Assembly (NCBI GenBank): GCA_934432885.1
Contig: CAKRYY010000007.1
Span: 1-64,000, forward strand
Length of the DNA: 64,000 nucleotides
Direction: 5' to 3'
Origin: an uncultured Lachnospiraceae bacterium
Lineage (GTDB): Bacteria; Bacillota; Clostridia; Lachnospirales; Lachnospiraceae
The first letter of the stretch is position 1. Each line of letters starts with the position of its first letter. The notes below the pieces were generated by a model. It saw nothing but the letters and a program-made list of their open reading frames with translations. It searched no databases and was not told the DNA's origin. This document shows positions 9,834 to 19,007 of this stretch, piece after piece. A program made the translations under genes and the position numbers.

Positions 9834-10697
9834 ATGTATTATTATCTGCTGCTTGCTCTTTTTCTCATTGCTGCTGTCTGCATTGCAGTCATTGCTTATG
9901 ATATGAACCGCTTTGTGGTAGTACCATATGAGATAAGGTCTCCTAAAATCAAAGAAAAATATACCTTTGTCATGCTTTCTGATCTGCATAACAAGGCTTA
10001 TGGCAGGCAGAATGAAAAGCTGATTCGGGCAATTACGGCTCTTGCACCGGATAGCGTGATGACAGCGGGAGATATGTATACATCCAAAAAGGGAACTGGC
10101 TCTGCTAATGCGCTTGCGCTGCTTGGTGCATTGGCAGAGCGTTTTCCTGTCTATCTTGCGAATGGAAACCATGAGCATAAGACGAGGATGAACCCTGTGC
10201 AGTTTGAAGATATGTATGAGCAGTATGTGGCAGAACTGAAAAAGAAGAAGCTTTCTCCTTTGATTAACGAGCATGTGGTTGTGCCGAAATATAATCTGGA
10301 CATCTGCGGACTTGAGATTGGACAGGAGTATTTTAAGCACTTTAAGAAACAAAGGATGCCCTCTGGATATGTTAAAAAGCTGGCTGGCGGGGCAAACCGG
10401 GAGCGGTTTCAGATTCTGCTTGCGCATAATCCCATCTATTTTCAGGAGTATGCGGACTGGGGGGCAGATTTGGTGCTTTCCGGGCATATTCATGGCGGCA
10501 TTATCAGGCTGCCTTATTTTGGAGGCGTGGTTTCTCCGGCGGCGACGCTTTTTCCAAAGTATGATGGTGGAGAGTTTACGCTTGGCGGCAGTACGATGAT
10601 TCTGGGCAGGGGACTTGGCACCCATACGCTGCCGGTACGGATGTTCAATCCGGGAGAAATTGTTTTTGTAACGCTGCTCCCAGCCAGAGAAGGATAG
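9834..10697 (+). CDS. membrane-anchored metallophosphoesterase (YkuE-like)
   Basis: This is a two-metal calcineurin-type phosphoesterase. The 287-aa protein has one N-terminal membrane segment (residues about 3-22) followed by the motifs SDLH, GDMY, GNHEH, AHNP and GHIHGG in the correct order. The catalytic domain probably faces the outside of the cell, as in YkuE-type enzymes, but the substrate is unknown. It lies 8 bp before scpA and could be co-transcribed with it. Confidence 0.85.
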   Translation: MYYYLLLALFLIAAVCIAVIAYDMNRFVVVPYEIRSPKIKEKYTFVMLSDLHNKAYGRQNEKLIRAITALAPDSVMTAGDMYTSKKGTGSANALALLGALAERFPVYLANGNHEHKTRMNPVQFEDMYEQYVAELKKKKLSPLINEHVVVPKYNLDICGLEIGQEYFKHFKKQRMPSGYVKKLAGGANRERFQILLAHNPIYFQEYADWGADLVLSGHIHGGIIRLPYFGGVVSPAATLFPKYDGGEFTLGGSTMILGRGLGTHTLPVRMFNPGEIVFVTLLPAREG

Positions 10698-10705
10698 AAG
10701 GTATT

Positions 10706-11455
10706 ATGGCAATTACAGTAAAGCTACAGGCGTTTGAGGGACCGCTTGATCTCCTTTTGCACCTGATTGATAAAAATAAAGTCGATATATACGATATTCC
10801 TATTGTAGAAATTACAGAGCAGTATCTTGCGTATATCCGTCAGATGGAAACAGAGGACATGAATGTCATGAGTGAGTTCCTTGTAATGGCGGCGACACTG
10901 CTCGACATCAAATGCCGGATGCTGCTTCCGCGTGAGGTAAATGAAGAAGGCGAGGAAGAAGACCCGCGTGCAGAGCTGGTAGAAAAGCTGCTGGAATATA
11001 AGATGTACAAGTATATGTCTTATGAATTAAAGGACAGGCAGATGGATGCCGGCAGGAGTCTCTTTAAAAGTGCGACGCTGCCAAAGGAGATTGCAGAGTA
11101 CAGGGAGCCGGTTGATTATGAACAGCTGCTTGGCGATATGACGCTGCAGCGGCTGCACGGGCTGTTCCGGGATATGATGAAACGGCAGGAGGACAGAATT
11201 GACCCGATTAGAAGCCAGTATGGCAGGATCGAAAAGGATGAAATCAATATGGACGAAAAAACCGCCTATATTGAAACCTATATTCAGGAGCATAAGACGG
11301 TCAGCTTCCGGGAGCTTTTGCAGAAGCAGAACAGCAAGATGGAGATGATTGTCGCCTTTCTGGTAATTCTGGAGCTGATGAAGCTTGGAAAAATCAGGAT
11401 ACAGCAGGAAAATATATTTGATGAAATTCTGATTCTGTATACCGCAGAGGAATAG
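10706..11455 (+). CDS. scpA: segregation and condensation protein A
   Basis: ScpA is the kleisin that bridges the SMC dimer and, with ScpB, organises and separates the chromosome. The 249-aa product has the typical N-terminus (LQAFEGPLDLLLHLI) and the helical C-terminal winged-helix region (KTVSFRELL, about residue 195). It is followed by scpB after 27 bp. An AAGGT ribosome-binding site lies just before the ATG. Confidence 0.96.
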   Translation: MAITVKLQAFEGPLDLLLHLIDKNKVDIYDIPIVEITEQYLAYIRQMETEDMNVMSEFLVMAATLLDIKCRMLLPREVNEEGEEEDPRAELVEKLLEYKMYKYMSYELKDRQMDAGRSLFKSATLPKEIAEYREPVDYEQLLGDMTLQRLHGLFRDMMKRQEDRIDPIRSQYGRIEKDEINMDEKTAYIETYIQEHKTVSFRELLQKQNSKMEMIVAFLVILELMKLGKIRIQQENIFDEILILYTAEE

Positions 11456-11482
11456 AAGCAGAAGAAAAGAGAGGGATTTGGG

Positions 11483-12052
11483 TTGGAACAAAAACGGGCA
11501 GAGGCAGTAATAGAAGCGATTCTTTTTACAATGGGTGACTCGGTCGAGCTTTCCAAGCTGGCAGAGGCTATCGGAGCGAGCGCAGCGGAAACGAAAAAGA
11601 TTGTAGATGAAATGGCAAAACGGTGGCAGGAGGAAGGCCGCGGCGTAGCTATTATTGCGTTGGAGGACGCTTATCAGATGTGTACCTGCGCAGATATGTA
11701 TGAATATCTGTTAAAGGTAGCCAAAGCACCCAGAAAATATACGTTGACGGATGCACTTTTAGAGACGCTTTCCATCATCGCCTACAAGCAGCCGATAACA
11801 AGGCTTGAGGTGGAGCGTATCAGGGGCGTAAACAGTGACCATGCAGTGAATCGTCTGGTGGAGTTCGGTCTGGTAGAAGAGGTTGGCAGACTGGACGCAC
11901 CGGGCAGACCGCTTTTATTTGGCACGACAGAGGAATTTTTGCGCAGCTTTGGCGTACGCTCATTGGACGAGCTGCCGTCCCTGAACGAGGACCAGATTGA
12001 TGCATTCAGGCATCAGGCAGAGGAGGAAGCGGATTTAAAGGTAGAGGTTTAA
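11483..12052 (+). CDS. scpB: segregation and condensation protein B
   Basis: ScpB forms dimers of winged-helix domains that clamp ScpA in the SMC condensin. The 189-aa product contains the family hallmark LSIIAYKQPITR with GV-SD-AV downstream (about residues 94-120). The start is TTG at 11483, supported by GAGAGGG about 8 nt upstream and by the family's usual beginning just before AVIEAILF. The neighbour order scpA-scpB-dac resembles the ypuG-ypuH-dacB region of Bacillus. Confidence 0.95.
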   Translation: MEQKRAEAVIEAILFTMGDSVELSKLAEAIGASAAETKKIVDEMAKRWQEEGRGVAIIALEDAYQMCTCADMYEYLLKVAKAPRKYTLTDALLETLSIIAYKQPITRLEVERIRGVNSDHAVNRLVEFGLVEEVGRLDAPGRPLLFGTTEEFLRSFGVRSLDELPSLNEDQIDAFRHQAEEEADLKVEV

Positions 12053-12074
12053 GCCTTTGGATAAATGGAATGTA

Positions 12075-12115
12075 CCGCAGCCTTTCTTCATATATATGAG
12101 AGGAAAAGGCTGCGG
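12075..12115 (+). promoter_or_regulatory. hairpin enclosing the ribosome-binding region of the second carboxypeptidase
   Basis: Perfect 11-bp arms CCGCAGCCTTT (12075-12085) and AAAGGCTGCGG (12105-12115) flank a 19-nt loop that contains GAGAGG. The right arm contains AAGG and ends directly before the ATG at 12116. There is no T run, so it is not a normal terminator. It could control translation or transcription of the downstream gene (inference). Confidence 0.5.
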
Positions 12116-13495
12116 ATGGTAAGTATGACGAGGACAATCAAAAAACGAAGCGCCTGCCTTTGGCTGGCGCTTTTTACAGTTACAGCGCTATGCGCCGGTA
12201 TGACAAAGGAAAATGCGTCTGCACAAAGGGGCTGGGCGATAAGAAAAGAAGCTGCAAAAATGGAGGATGCTGCTGATAAGGAAGAGAGGGAACTGACCGC
12301 AGGGCTTCATGCAAAGGCGGCGGTTCTGCTGGATATGGACAGCGGCAGAGTGTTGTATGAGAAAAATGGAAGTGAAATTCTGCCGATGGCGAGTACGACG
12401 AAAATCATGACCTGTATTCTCGCACTGGAGAGTTGCGATACGCAGGAGGAGGTGACAGTTTCTGCATACGCTGCCGCACAGCCCAAGGTGCATCTTGGCA
12501 TGAAAAAGGGGGAGCATTACCTGCTGGGAGACCTTTTGTATTCTCTGATGCTGGAATCGCATAATGATTCCGCAGTGGCGATTGCCGAGCATATAGGAGG
12601 GAAGGAGCTTTCCCTGCCGCCGCAGGAGGAGCGGACGAAGGAACAGAGCAGGGAAGCCGTGCTTGCCTTCTGTAATAAAATGACAAAAAAGGCTTTAGAG
12701 CTTGGCTGCAAAAATACCTGCTTTTTGACGCCGAATGGACTGGATGCACAGATGACTCTTCCGGATGGGAAAAAGAAGATACATTCGACAACCGCAGAGG
12801 ATTTGGCGGCAATTATGCGCTACTGCGTGATGCAGTCAGAGCAGAAGGATACCTTTCTGAAAATAACGCAGGCGCAGAATTACACCTTTTCAGATGCAGA
12901 AAAAAAGCGCAGCCATTCCTGCTGCAATCATAATGCGTTTCTTGCGATGATGGACGGTGCGCTTTCCGGCAAAACGGGCTTTACCAATCAGGCGGGCTAC
13001 TGCTATGTCGGGGCACTTGCACAGGATGAAAAGAAATTTGCGATTGCACTGCTTGCCTGCGGCTGGCCCGGACATAAGACGTGGAAATGGGCAGATGCAA
13101 AAAGTCTGTTCCGATATGGGCTTTCCAAGTACCACTATGAAGAGGCAGCGCCGGAAATCACACTGCCGGAGCTTCCCATCTTGGAGGCGGCGTCGCCGGA
13201 TGGCAATCCATACAGACAGCTCGTACTTGTGCCGGCAAGAGAGGGCGGTATTTTGCCAATAAGGATTCTTTTAAAGGAGGGCGAAGCCATAAGCGCAGAT
13301 ATGAAATTGGAAAAAGAGCTTCATGCCCCATTCGGAGAGAAAAAGCAGATTGGTAGAATCGACTATTTTCTGACTACGCCGGACGGTGCGAGGACATTGC
13401 TTGCGAGTGAGGGGCTTTATACGGGAGTGGAAGTAAAAAGGGCAGCTTATCCTTATTTCTTTTCGTATATTCTGAAAAAATTTCTGGTCAGCTAG
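12116..13495 (+). CDS. D-alanyl-D-alanine carboxypeptidase (second paralogue)
   Basis: This is an extracellular penicillin-binding enzyme that removes the terminal D-Ala from peptidoglycan. With the ATG at 12116 it has 459 aa. A signal peptide spans about residues 1-36 (ending ASAQ). STTK lies at 93-96, SHN at 148-150 and KTG at 286-288, which are the three active-site motifs. A longer reading from ATG 12065 would place 17 residues before the basic start and would translate through a perfect hairpin, so it is less likely. It overlaps the scpAB context known around dacB, although the sporulation role of DacB cannot be inferred here. Confidence 0.9.
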   Translation: MVSMTRTIKKRSACLWLALFTVTALCAGMTKENASAQRGWAIRKEAAKMEDAADKEERELTAGLHAKAAVLLDMDSGRVLYEKNGSEILPMASTTKIMTCILALESCDTQEEVTVSAYAAAQPKVHLGMKKGEHYLLGDLLYSLMLESHNDSAVAIAEHIGGKELSLPPQEERTKEQSREAVLAFCNKMTKKALELGCKNTCFLTPNGLDAQMTLPDGKKKIHSTTAEDLAAIMRYCVMQSEQKDTFLKITQAQNYTFSDAEKKRSHSCCNHNAFLAMMDGALSGKTGFTNQAGYCYVGALAQDEKKFAIALLACGWPGHKTWKWADAKSLFRYGLSKYHYEEAAPEITLPELPILEAASPDGNPYRQLVLVPAREGGILPIRILLKEGEAISADMKLEKELHAPFGEKKQIGRIDYFLTTPDGARTLLASEGLYTGVEVKRAAYPYFFSYILKKFLVS

Positions 13496-13560
13496 CGACA
13501 GTTTTTACATATTTTTTTAAAAATTTCCCATTTTTTGAGCTAGGCAGACGGATTCTTTTA

Positions 13561-13569
13561 TGATATACT
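13561..13569 (+). promoter_or_regulatory. candidate extended -10 promoter for the decarboxylase operon
   Basis: TG-A-TATACT forms an extended -10 (TATACT at 13564-13569) about 90 bp upstream of the first decarboxylase gene. A clear -35 at 16-18 bp is missing; TTGAGC at 13535 is too far away. The remaining 161-bp gap is AT-rich, with no recognisable riboswitch. Confidence 0.4.
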
Positions 13570-13656
13570 GTTACGGATGCGGGAGAGGGGATAGTGCGCT
13601 TTCCTGCAAAATTTGTTTTTTTATTTACTATTTATATAAAAATGGAGGGCTGAAAA

Positions 13657-15087
13657 ATGGGTACTACTTCACAGGCGAGTCAAAGAATCGCATCTTTGCT
13701 CGATGAAAACAGTTTCGTTGAAATCGGCGCGCGCATTACAGCGAGAGCGACAGATTTCAACCTGAAACAGACGGAAACTCCTTCAGACGGCGTTGTTACC
13801 GGCTATGGAGTGATCGACGGCAGTCTTGTGTATGTATACAGCCAGGATGCTTCCGTATTAAACGGCAGCGTAGGCGAGATGCACGCAAAGAAGATTGCAA
13901 ACCTCTATGATCTGGCATTAAAGACAGGTGCACCTGTCATTGGTCTGATCGAGTCTGCTGGACTTCGTTTACAGGAGGCAACAGACGCACTGAACGCATT
14001 TGGAGAAATTTACAAGAAACAGGTAATGGCTTCCGGTGTTATTCCGCAGATTACAGCAATTTTTGGAAGCTGTGGCGGTGGTCTGGCTCTGATTCCGACA
14101 CTGACAGACTTTACATTCATGGAAGAGAAAAATGCAAAGCTTTTTGTGAATGCACCGAATGCACTGGATGGCAATACAACAGAAAAATGCAATTCTGCAT
14201 CCGCTGCTTTCCAGAGTGAAGAAGCTGGCGTTGTTGATGTTGTTGCAGATGAGGCAACTATCCTTTCCAAAATCCGTGAGCTGGTTTCCCTGCTTCCGGC
14301 AAATAATGAAGATGACGCTTCCTATGTGGAGTGTACAGACGACTTAAACAGAGCAAGCGCAGAGCTTGTAAACTGTGTAGGCGATACATCCATCGCACTG
14401 TCTACAATTTCCGATGATAACGTATTCTTTGAGGTAAAAGAGAACTATGCAAAGGAAATGGTAACAGGATTTATCAAATTAAATGGCGTTACCGTTGGTG
14501 CTGTTGCAAACAGAACAGAGGTTTATGATGCAGACGGCAAGGTAACGGACAAGTTTGACGCAGTGCTGACAAAGAAGGGCTGCGAGAAAGCAGCAGATTT
14601 CGTAAACTTCTGCGACGCATTCGAAATTCCGGTTCTGTCCTTAACCAATGTAAAGGGCTATGAAGCAACCCTTTGCTCTGAAAAAGGCATTGCAAAGGCA
14701 GCAGCAAAGCTGACAGCAGCATTTGCGGATGCAACTGTTCCGAAGGTAAATGTAATCATCGGCAAGGCTTATGGTACTGCTTATGTAGCAATGAACTCCA
14801 AGGCGATTGGCGCAGACATTACGATTGCATGGCCGGATGCAGAGATTGGTACAATGGATGCAAAGCTGGCTGCAAAGATTCTCTGCGATGGACAGGGAGC
14901 AGAAGCAATCGACGCATGTGCAAAGGAATATGCAAAGCTTCAGACAAGCGCAGAGAGCGCAGCAAGAAGAGGCTATGTGGATGAAATCGTAGAAGCGGCA
15001 GATACCAGAAAATATGTAATCGGTGCATTTGAGATGCTGTTCACAAAGAGAGAAGATCGTCCGGCTAAGAAGCATGGAACAGTTTAA
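13657..15087 (+). CDS. acyl-CoA-type carboxyltransferase subunit (MmdA/12S-like)
   Basis: The 476-aa product belongs to the acyl-CoA carboxyltransferase fold (crotonase superfamily), used by methylmalonyl-CoA or glutaconyl-CoA decarboxylases, propionyl-CoA carboxylase beta and the 12S subunit of transcarboxylase. Two tandem crotonase-like halves are visible, with glycine-rich oxyanion motifs in each (FGSCGGGLAL around residue 130, GKAYGTAYVAM around residue 370). It is a little shorter than typical MmdA (about 510 aa). It transfers CO2 between an acyl-CoA and biotin; the acyl-CoA substrate is not defined by the sequence. It heads an operon with gamma, biotin-carrier, beta and a second transferase gene. 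Confidence 0.85.
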   Translation: MGTTSQASQRIASLLDENSFVEIGARITARATDFNLKQTETPSDGVVTGYGVIDGSLVYVYSQDASVLNGSVGEMHAKKIANLYDLALKTGAPVIGLIESAGLRLQEATDALNAFGEIYKKQVMASGVIPQITAIFGSCGGGLALIPTLTDFTFMEEKNAKLFVNAPNALDGNTTEKCNSASAAFQSEEAGVVDVVADEATILSKIRELVSLLPANNEDDASYVECTDDLNRASAELVNCVGDTSIALSTISDDNVFFEVKENYAKEMVTGFIKLNGVTVGAVANRTEVYDADGKVTDKFDAVLTKKGCEKAADFVNFCDAFEIPVLSLTNVKGYEATLCSEKGIAKAAAKLTAAFADATVPKVNVIIGKAYGTAYVAMNSKAIGADITIAWPDAEIGTMDAKLAAKILCDGQGAEAIDACAKEYAKLQTSAESAARRGYVDEIVEAADTRKYVIGAFEMLFTKREDRPAKKHGTV

Positions 15088-15111
15088 ATAGTAGAAAGGA
15101 TGATACTTAAT

Positions 15112-15855
15112 ATGAAAAAAATATTATTAGTATTAGGTATGATTACTTGTATCTTAGGGCTGACAGCCTGCGGTTCCAAAGCGGAAGATGCGGTGGTAAA
15201 TTCAAAGATTTCGCAGGAAGAAGCGATTATCTATGCGGATCAGCTCGTAGAGGGCATGAATTCCGTTGTACAGCAGGGTGCAGAAGCGCAGTACGAGTCG
15301 GATGACGTGTTAACAGCAGCATTTGAAAGCTGGAAGAGCGCAGCCGAAGATATGGGTAGTTATCAGGGAATTCTCGATCATGAAGTAGAAATCGGGGAAA
15401 AATCTACGGTTATTAACGTAGTGGTTGATGGTAGTATCAGAGATGCAAAGGTTGAAATCATACTGGATAAGGATTTGCAGCTTACAAGCATCACAACGAA
15501 TGTAGTTTACAGCTTTGGCGAATCTATGGAAAAGGCAGCGTTAAATACTGTTATTGGTATGGGAACAGTATTCATCGTGCTGATTCTGATTAGTGCGATT
15601 ATCAACGCATTTGTATTTATTCCAAGGCTTCAGGAAGCTTTTTCCAAAAAAGAAAAGAAAACGGAAGAGGTAAAGAAAGAAGCTGTTGATAATACCATAG
15701 CGCAGATTGTTGAAAGCGAAGAGCTTACAGATGACCTGGAGCTTGTAGCTGTTATTGCTGCAGCGGTTGCTGCCAGCGAAGGCATGACATCGACAGATGG
15801 TTTTGTAGTAAGAAGCATCAGAAGAGCAAATACGAACAAATGGCAGAGAGCCTAA
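15112..15855 (+). CDS. OadG-family gamma subunit with lipoprotein-like N-terminal domain
   Basis: Gamma subunits hold the carboxyltransferase to the membrane beta subunit of sodium-pumping decarboxylases. This 247-aa protein has the OadG signature: a membrane helix at about residues 146-170, a charged Lys/Glu linker, then ELVAVIAAAVAASEG and a basic C-terminus. Unusually, it starts with a lipoprotein signal (LTAC, Cys20) and an external domain of about 125 residues. An in-frame ATG at 15100 overlaps the GAAAGGA ribosome-binding site, so 15112 was chosen. It lies 24 bp after the first transferase gene. Confidence 0.82.
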   Translation: MKKILLVLGMITCILGLTACGSKAEDAVVNSKISQEEAIIYADQLVEGMNSVVQQGAEAQYESDDVLTAAFESWKSAAEDMGSYQGILDHEVEIGEKSTVINVVVDGSIRDAKVEIILDKDLQLTSITTNVVYSFGESMEKAALNTVIGMGTVFIVLILISAIINAFVFIPRLQEAFSKKEKKTEEVKKEAVDNTIAQIVESEELTDDLELVAVIAAAVAASEGMTSTDGFVVRSIRRANTNKWQRA

Positions 15856-15873
15856 TAACAGGAGGAATATAAA

Positions 15874-16245
15874 ATGAAAAATTATACCATTACCGTAAAC
15901 GGAAACGTATATGATGTAGTAGTAGAAGAAGGCGCATCCACAGGCGCACCTGCAGCAGCTCCGAAGGCAGCACCCAAAGCAACTCCGAAGGCAGCTCCCG
16001 CAGCAGCTCCGAAGGCAGCCGGCGCAGCAGGCAGCGTAAAGATTGAAGCTGGTGCAGCAGGAAAAGTATTTAAGGTAGAGGCAAGCGTTGGACAGGCTGT
16101 AAAAGCAGGCGATCCGGTTGTAATTCTGGAAGCAATGAAGATGGAAATCCCAGTTGTTGCTCCGCAGGATGGTACGGTAGCGAGCATTGATGTAGCAGTA
16201 GGAGACCCTGTTGAAGCAGGTGCTGTACTTGCAACATTAAACTAA
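15874..16245 (+). CDS. biotin carboxyl carrier protein of the decarboxylase
   Basis: This carries CO2 on biotin between the carboxyltransferase and the membrane subunit. The 123-aa product has a short N-terminal part (residues 1-20), an Ala/Pro/Lys-rich flexible linker (about 21-52) and a biotinyl domain with EAMKM at 86-90; Lys89 is the biotinylation site. This is the 1.3S-like/MmdC organisation. It is the only biotin carrier in the operon, so both transferases probably share it (inference). Confidence 0.95.
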   Translation: MKNYTITVNGNVYDVVVEEGASTGAPAAAPKAAPKATPKAAPAAAPKAAGAAGSVKIEAGAAGKVFKVEASVGQAVKAGDPVVILEAMKMEIPVVAPQDGTVASIDVAVGDPVEAGAVLATLN

Positions 16246-16286
16246 TTACCGTCGCATAATGCGAACGACAACAGGAGGTCGATAAA

Positions 16287-17438
16287 ATGTCTTATATAGC
16301 AACAACGTTAGACAATCTGGTACATCAGACGGCATTTTTCAACTTGACTGTTGGAAATTACGTTATGATTGTAGTAGCTTGTGTATTTCTTTATCTTGCT
16401 ATTGCAAAAGGATTCGAACCACTCCTTTTGACCCCGATAGCATTTGGTATGCTGCTGGTTAATATCTATCCTGACATCATGCTGCATGCCGCTGATTCTG
16501 CAAACGGCGTAGGCGGTTTGCTGTACTACTTCTATGTGCTGGATGAATGGGCAATTCTGCCATCCCTGATTTTCATGGGCGTAGGTGCGATGACAGACTT
16601 TGGTCCGTTGATTGCAAATCCGCAGAGCTTTCTGCTCGGTGCTGCAGCACAGTTCGGTATTTTCGCAGCTTACTTTGGCGCGATTGCAATGGGCTTTAAC
16701 GATAAGGCAGCCGCTGCAATCTCCATCATTGGTGGTGCAGATGGACCTACTTCCATCTTCCTTGCAGGAAAACTGGGACAGACGGCTTTGCTTGGACCGA
16801 TTGCCGTAGCGGCATATTCCTACATGTCTCTGGTTCCGATTATCCAGCCGCCGATTATGAAGCTGCTGACAACGGAAAAAGAGAGAAAAATCAAGATGGG
16901 TCAGCTCCGTCCGGTCAGCAAACTGGAAAAGATTCTCTTCCCGATTGTTGTTACAATCGTTGTATGTATGATTCTTCCGACGACAGCACCACTTGTTGGT
17001 ATGCTGATGCTCGGTAACCTGTTCCGTGAATCCGGTGTTGTAAGACAGCTTACAGATACCGCATCCAATGCGTTGATGTACATCGTTGTTATCCTGCTGG
17101 GTACTTCTGTAGGTGCAACGACAAGCGCGGAAGCGTTCCTTAACTGGGCGACAATCAAAATTGTTGTACTTGGTCTGATAGCATTTGCATTTGGTACCGC
17201 AGCCGGTGTTCTGTTCGGTAAGCTGATGTGTAAGCTTTCCGGCGGCAAGGTAAATCCGCTGATTGGTTCTGCAGGTGTATCCGCAGTGCCTATGGCAGCC
17301 AGAGTATCACAGAAGGTTGGTGCGGAAGCAGATCCTACAAACTTCCTGCTGATGCACGCAATGGGTCCGAACGTAGCAGGCGTTATTGGTACCGCAGTAG
17401 CAGCGGGTACATTCATGGCTGTATTTGGAGTATTCTAA
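16287..17438 (+). CDS. sodium-translocating decarboxylase beta subunit
   Basis: The beta subunit decarboxylates carboxybiotin and couples this to sodium export. The 383-aa protein is highly hydrophobic, with about nine or more membrane segments. It contains the family core [15 protein letters not shown] (about residues 149-163) and the C-terminal [18 protein letters not shown] region. AGGAGGT precedes the ATG. In known systems it pairs with either an oxaloacetate- or acyl-CoA-specific alpha subunit. Here one beta gene stands between both kinds. Confidence 0.94.
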   Translation: MSYIATTLDNLVHQTAFFNLTVGNYVMIVVACVFLYLAIAKGFEPLLLTPIAFGMLLVNIYPDIMLHAADSANGVGGLLYYFYVLDEWAILPSLIFMGVGAMTDFGPLIANPQSFLLGAAAQFGIFAAYFGAIAMGFNDKAAAAISIIGGADGPTSIFLAGKLGQTALLGPIAVAAYSYMSLVPIIQPPIMKLLTTEKERKIKMGQLRPVSKLEKILFPIVVTIVVCMILPTTAPLVGMLMLGNLFRESGVVRQLTDTASNALMYIVVILLGTSVGATTSAEAFLNWATIKIVVLGLIAFAFGTAAGVLFGKLMCKLSGGKVNPLIGSAGVSAVPMAARVSQKVGAEADPTNFLLMHAMGPNVAGVIGTAVAAGTFMAVFGVF

Positions 17439-17487
17439 GGTTTAGCATTTGATATTCCTTAAAAATAAAACAGGAGGAAATTTTAAA

Positions 17488-18909
17488 ATGGAAGGAAAGA
17501 AACCTATTAAAATAATGGAAACCGTTTTGCGTGATGCGCATCAGTCTCTGATTGCAACCAGAATGCCTACAGAGATTATGCTTCCTATCATCGACAAAAT
17601 GGATAAAGTAGGCTACCATGCTGTAGAGTGCTGGGGCGGCGCTACATTTGACGCATCTCTTCGTTTCCTGAAGGAAGATCCCTGGGAGCGTCTGAGAAAG
17701 TTAAGAGATGGTTTTAAAAATACAAAATTACAGATGTTATTCAGAGGACAGAACATTCTCGGATACAGACCTTATGCAGATGACGTTGTTGACAGCTTTG
17801 TAGAGAAGTCTGTTGCAAACGGTATCGACATTATCCGTATCTTTGACTGCCTGAATGACCTTCGCAACCTGCAGGAAGCAGTTAATGCGACAAACAAGAT
17901 CAAGGCACGTGAGGGCAGAGGCCATGCGCAGATTGCACTGTCCTATACGCTTGGCGATGCTTATACCCTTGATTACTGGGTAGACACCGCAAAGAAGATT
18001 GAAGAGATGGGTGCAGATTCTATCTGTATCAAGGATATGGCTGGTCTGCTTGTACCGTACAAGGCAACTGAGCTGATCAAGGCTATGAAGGAAGCAACAA
18101 AGCTCCCGATTCAGCTTCATACACACTATACCTCCGGCGTAGCTTCCATGACCTACTTAAAGGCAGTAGAAGCTGGCGTAGATATTATCGACTGCGCAAT
18201 TTCTCCGTTCGCACTGGGAACCTCTCAGCCTGCAACCGAGGTTATGGTTGAGACCTTCAAGGGAACAGAGTATGATACTGGATATGATCAGAATCTGCTT
18301 GCTGAAATCGCTGATTACTTCAGACCGTACCGTGAAGAGTGCATCGCAAATGGTCTGCTGAATCCGAAGGTACTTGGCGTAAATATCAAGACACTGCTTT
18401 ATCAGGTACCGGGCGGTATGCTTTCCAACATGGTAAGCCAGCTCAAAGAGCAGAATGCAGAAGACAAATATCAGGAAGTGCTTGAGGAGATTCCGAGAGT
18501 TCGTAAAGACCTCGGTGAGCCGCCTCTGGTTACTCCGTCCTCTCAGATTGTCGGCACACAGGCTGTATTTAACGTGCTGATGGGCGAGAGATATAAGATG
18601 GCTACAAAGGAAACAAAGGCAGTGCTTCGTGGTGAGTATGGTCAGACCATTAAGCCTATGAGCCAGGAAGTAATCGACAAGGTTATTCCGGGCGAGAAGC
18701 GCATTACCTGCCGTCCTGCGGACCTTCTTGACAATGAGATGGATAAGCTGGAGAGCGAAATGAAGGAATACAAGCAGCAGGATGAGGACGTACTGTCCTA
18801 TGCACTGTTCCCTCAGGTAGCAACTGACTTCTTCAAATATCGTCAGGCACAGCAGGAAAAGGTTGATTTAACACAGGCTGATACCAAGAATGGCGCATAT
18901 CCGGTATAA
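17488..18909 (+). CDS. oxaloacetate decarboxylase alpha / pyruvate carboxylase B-type (5S-like) carboxyltransferase
   Basis: This 473-aa protein moves CO2 between oxaloacetate/pyruvate and biotin. It has a TIM-barrel transferase domain with RDAHQS at residues 15-20, the Lys expected to be carbamylated in CIKDMAG (Lys182), and metal ligands His211 and His213 in LHTH. The conserved carboxylase domain follows (about 300-450). It lacks its own biotinyl domain, consistent with the separate carrier upstream. The start at 17488 is set by AGGAGG at 17472-17477. It closes the operon, with a terminator 56 bp later. Confidence 0.92.
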   Translation: MEGKKPIKIMETVLRDAHQSLIATRMPTEIMLPIIDKMDKVGYHAVECWGGATFDASLRFLKEDPWERLRKLRDGFKNTKLQMLFRGQNILGYRPYADDVVDSFVEKSVANGIDIIRIFDCLNDLRNLQEAVNATNKIKAREGRGHAQIALSYTLGDAYTLDYWVDTAKKIEEMGADSICIKDMAGLLVPYKATELIKAMKEATKLPIQLHTHYTSGVASMTYLKAVEAGVDIIDCAISPFALGTSQPATEVMVETFKGTEYDTGYDQNLLAEIADYFRPYREECIANGLLNPKVLGVNIKTLLYQVPGGMLSNMVSQLKEQNAEDKYQEVLEEIPRVRKDLGEPPLVTPSSQIVGTQAVFNVLMGERYKMATKETKAVLRGEYGQTIKPMSQEVIDKVIPGEKRITCRPADLLDNEMDKLESEMKEYKQQDEDVLSYALFPQVATDFFKYRQAQQEKVDLTQADTKNGAYPV

Positions 18910-18965
18910 TCTGGAAAGCGCTGGTGTGAATCACAGATTTCTGCGATAATGCAAAGGCAATAAAA

Positions 18966-19006
18966 GACAGGTGAAAGTGGAAAATCCGCTTTTACCTGTC
19001 TTTTTT
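18966..19006 (+). terminator. rho-independent terminator of the decarboxylase operon
   Basis: Long arms GACAGGTGAAAG and CTTTTACCTGTC (one G-U pair), with further inner pairing, are followed by six T. Confidence 0.93.
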
Positions 19007-19007
19007 A

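Noticed and set aside
9753..10625. Long open frame (290 aa) on the minus strand
   Set aside because: It lies opposite the metallophosphoesterase gene, whose motifs are complete. The minus-strand protein is rich in His/Arg/Cys without any motif, which is typical of a shadow frame.
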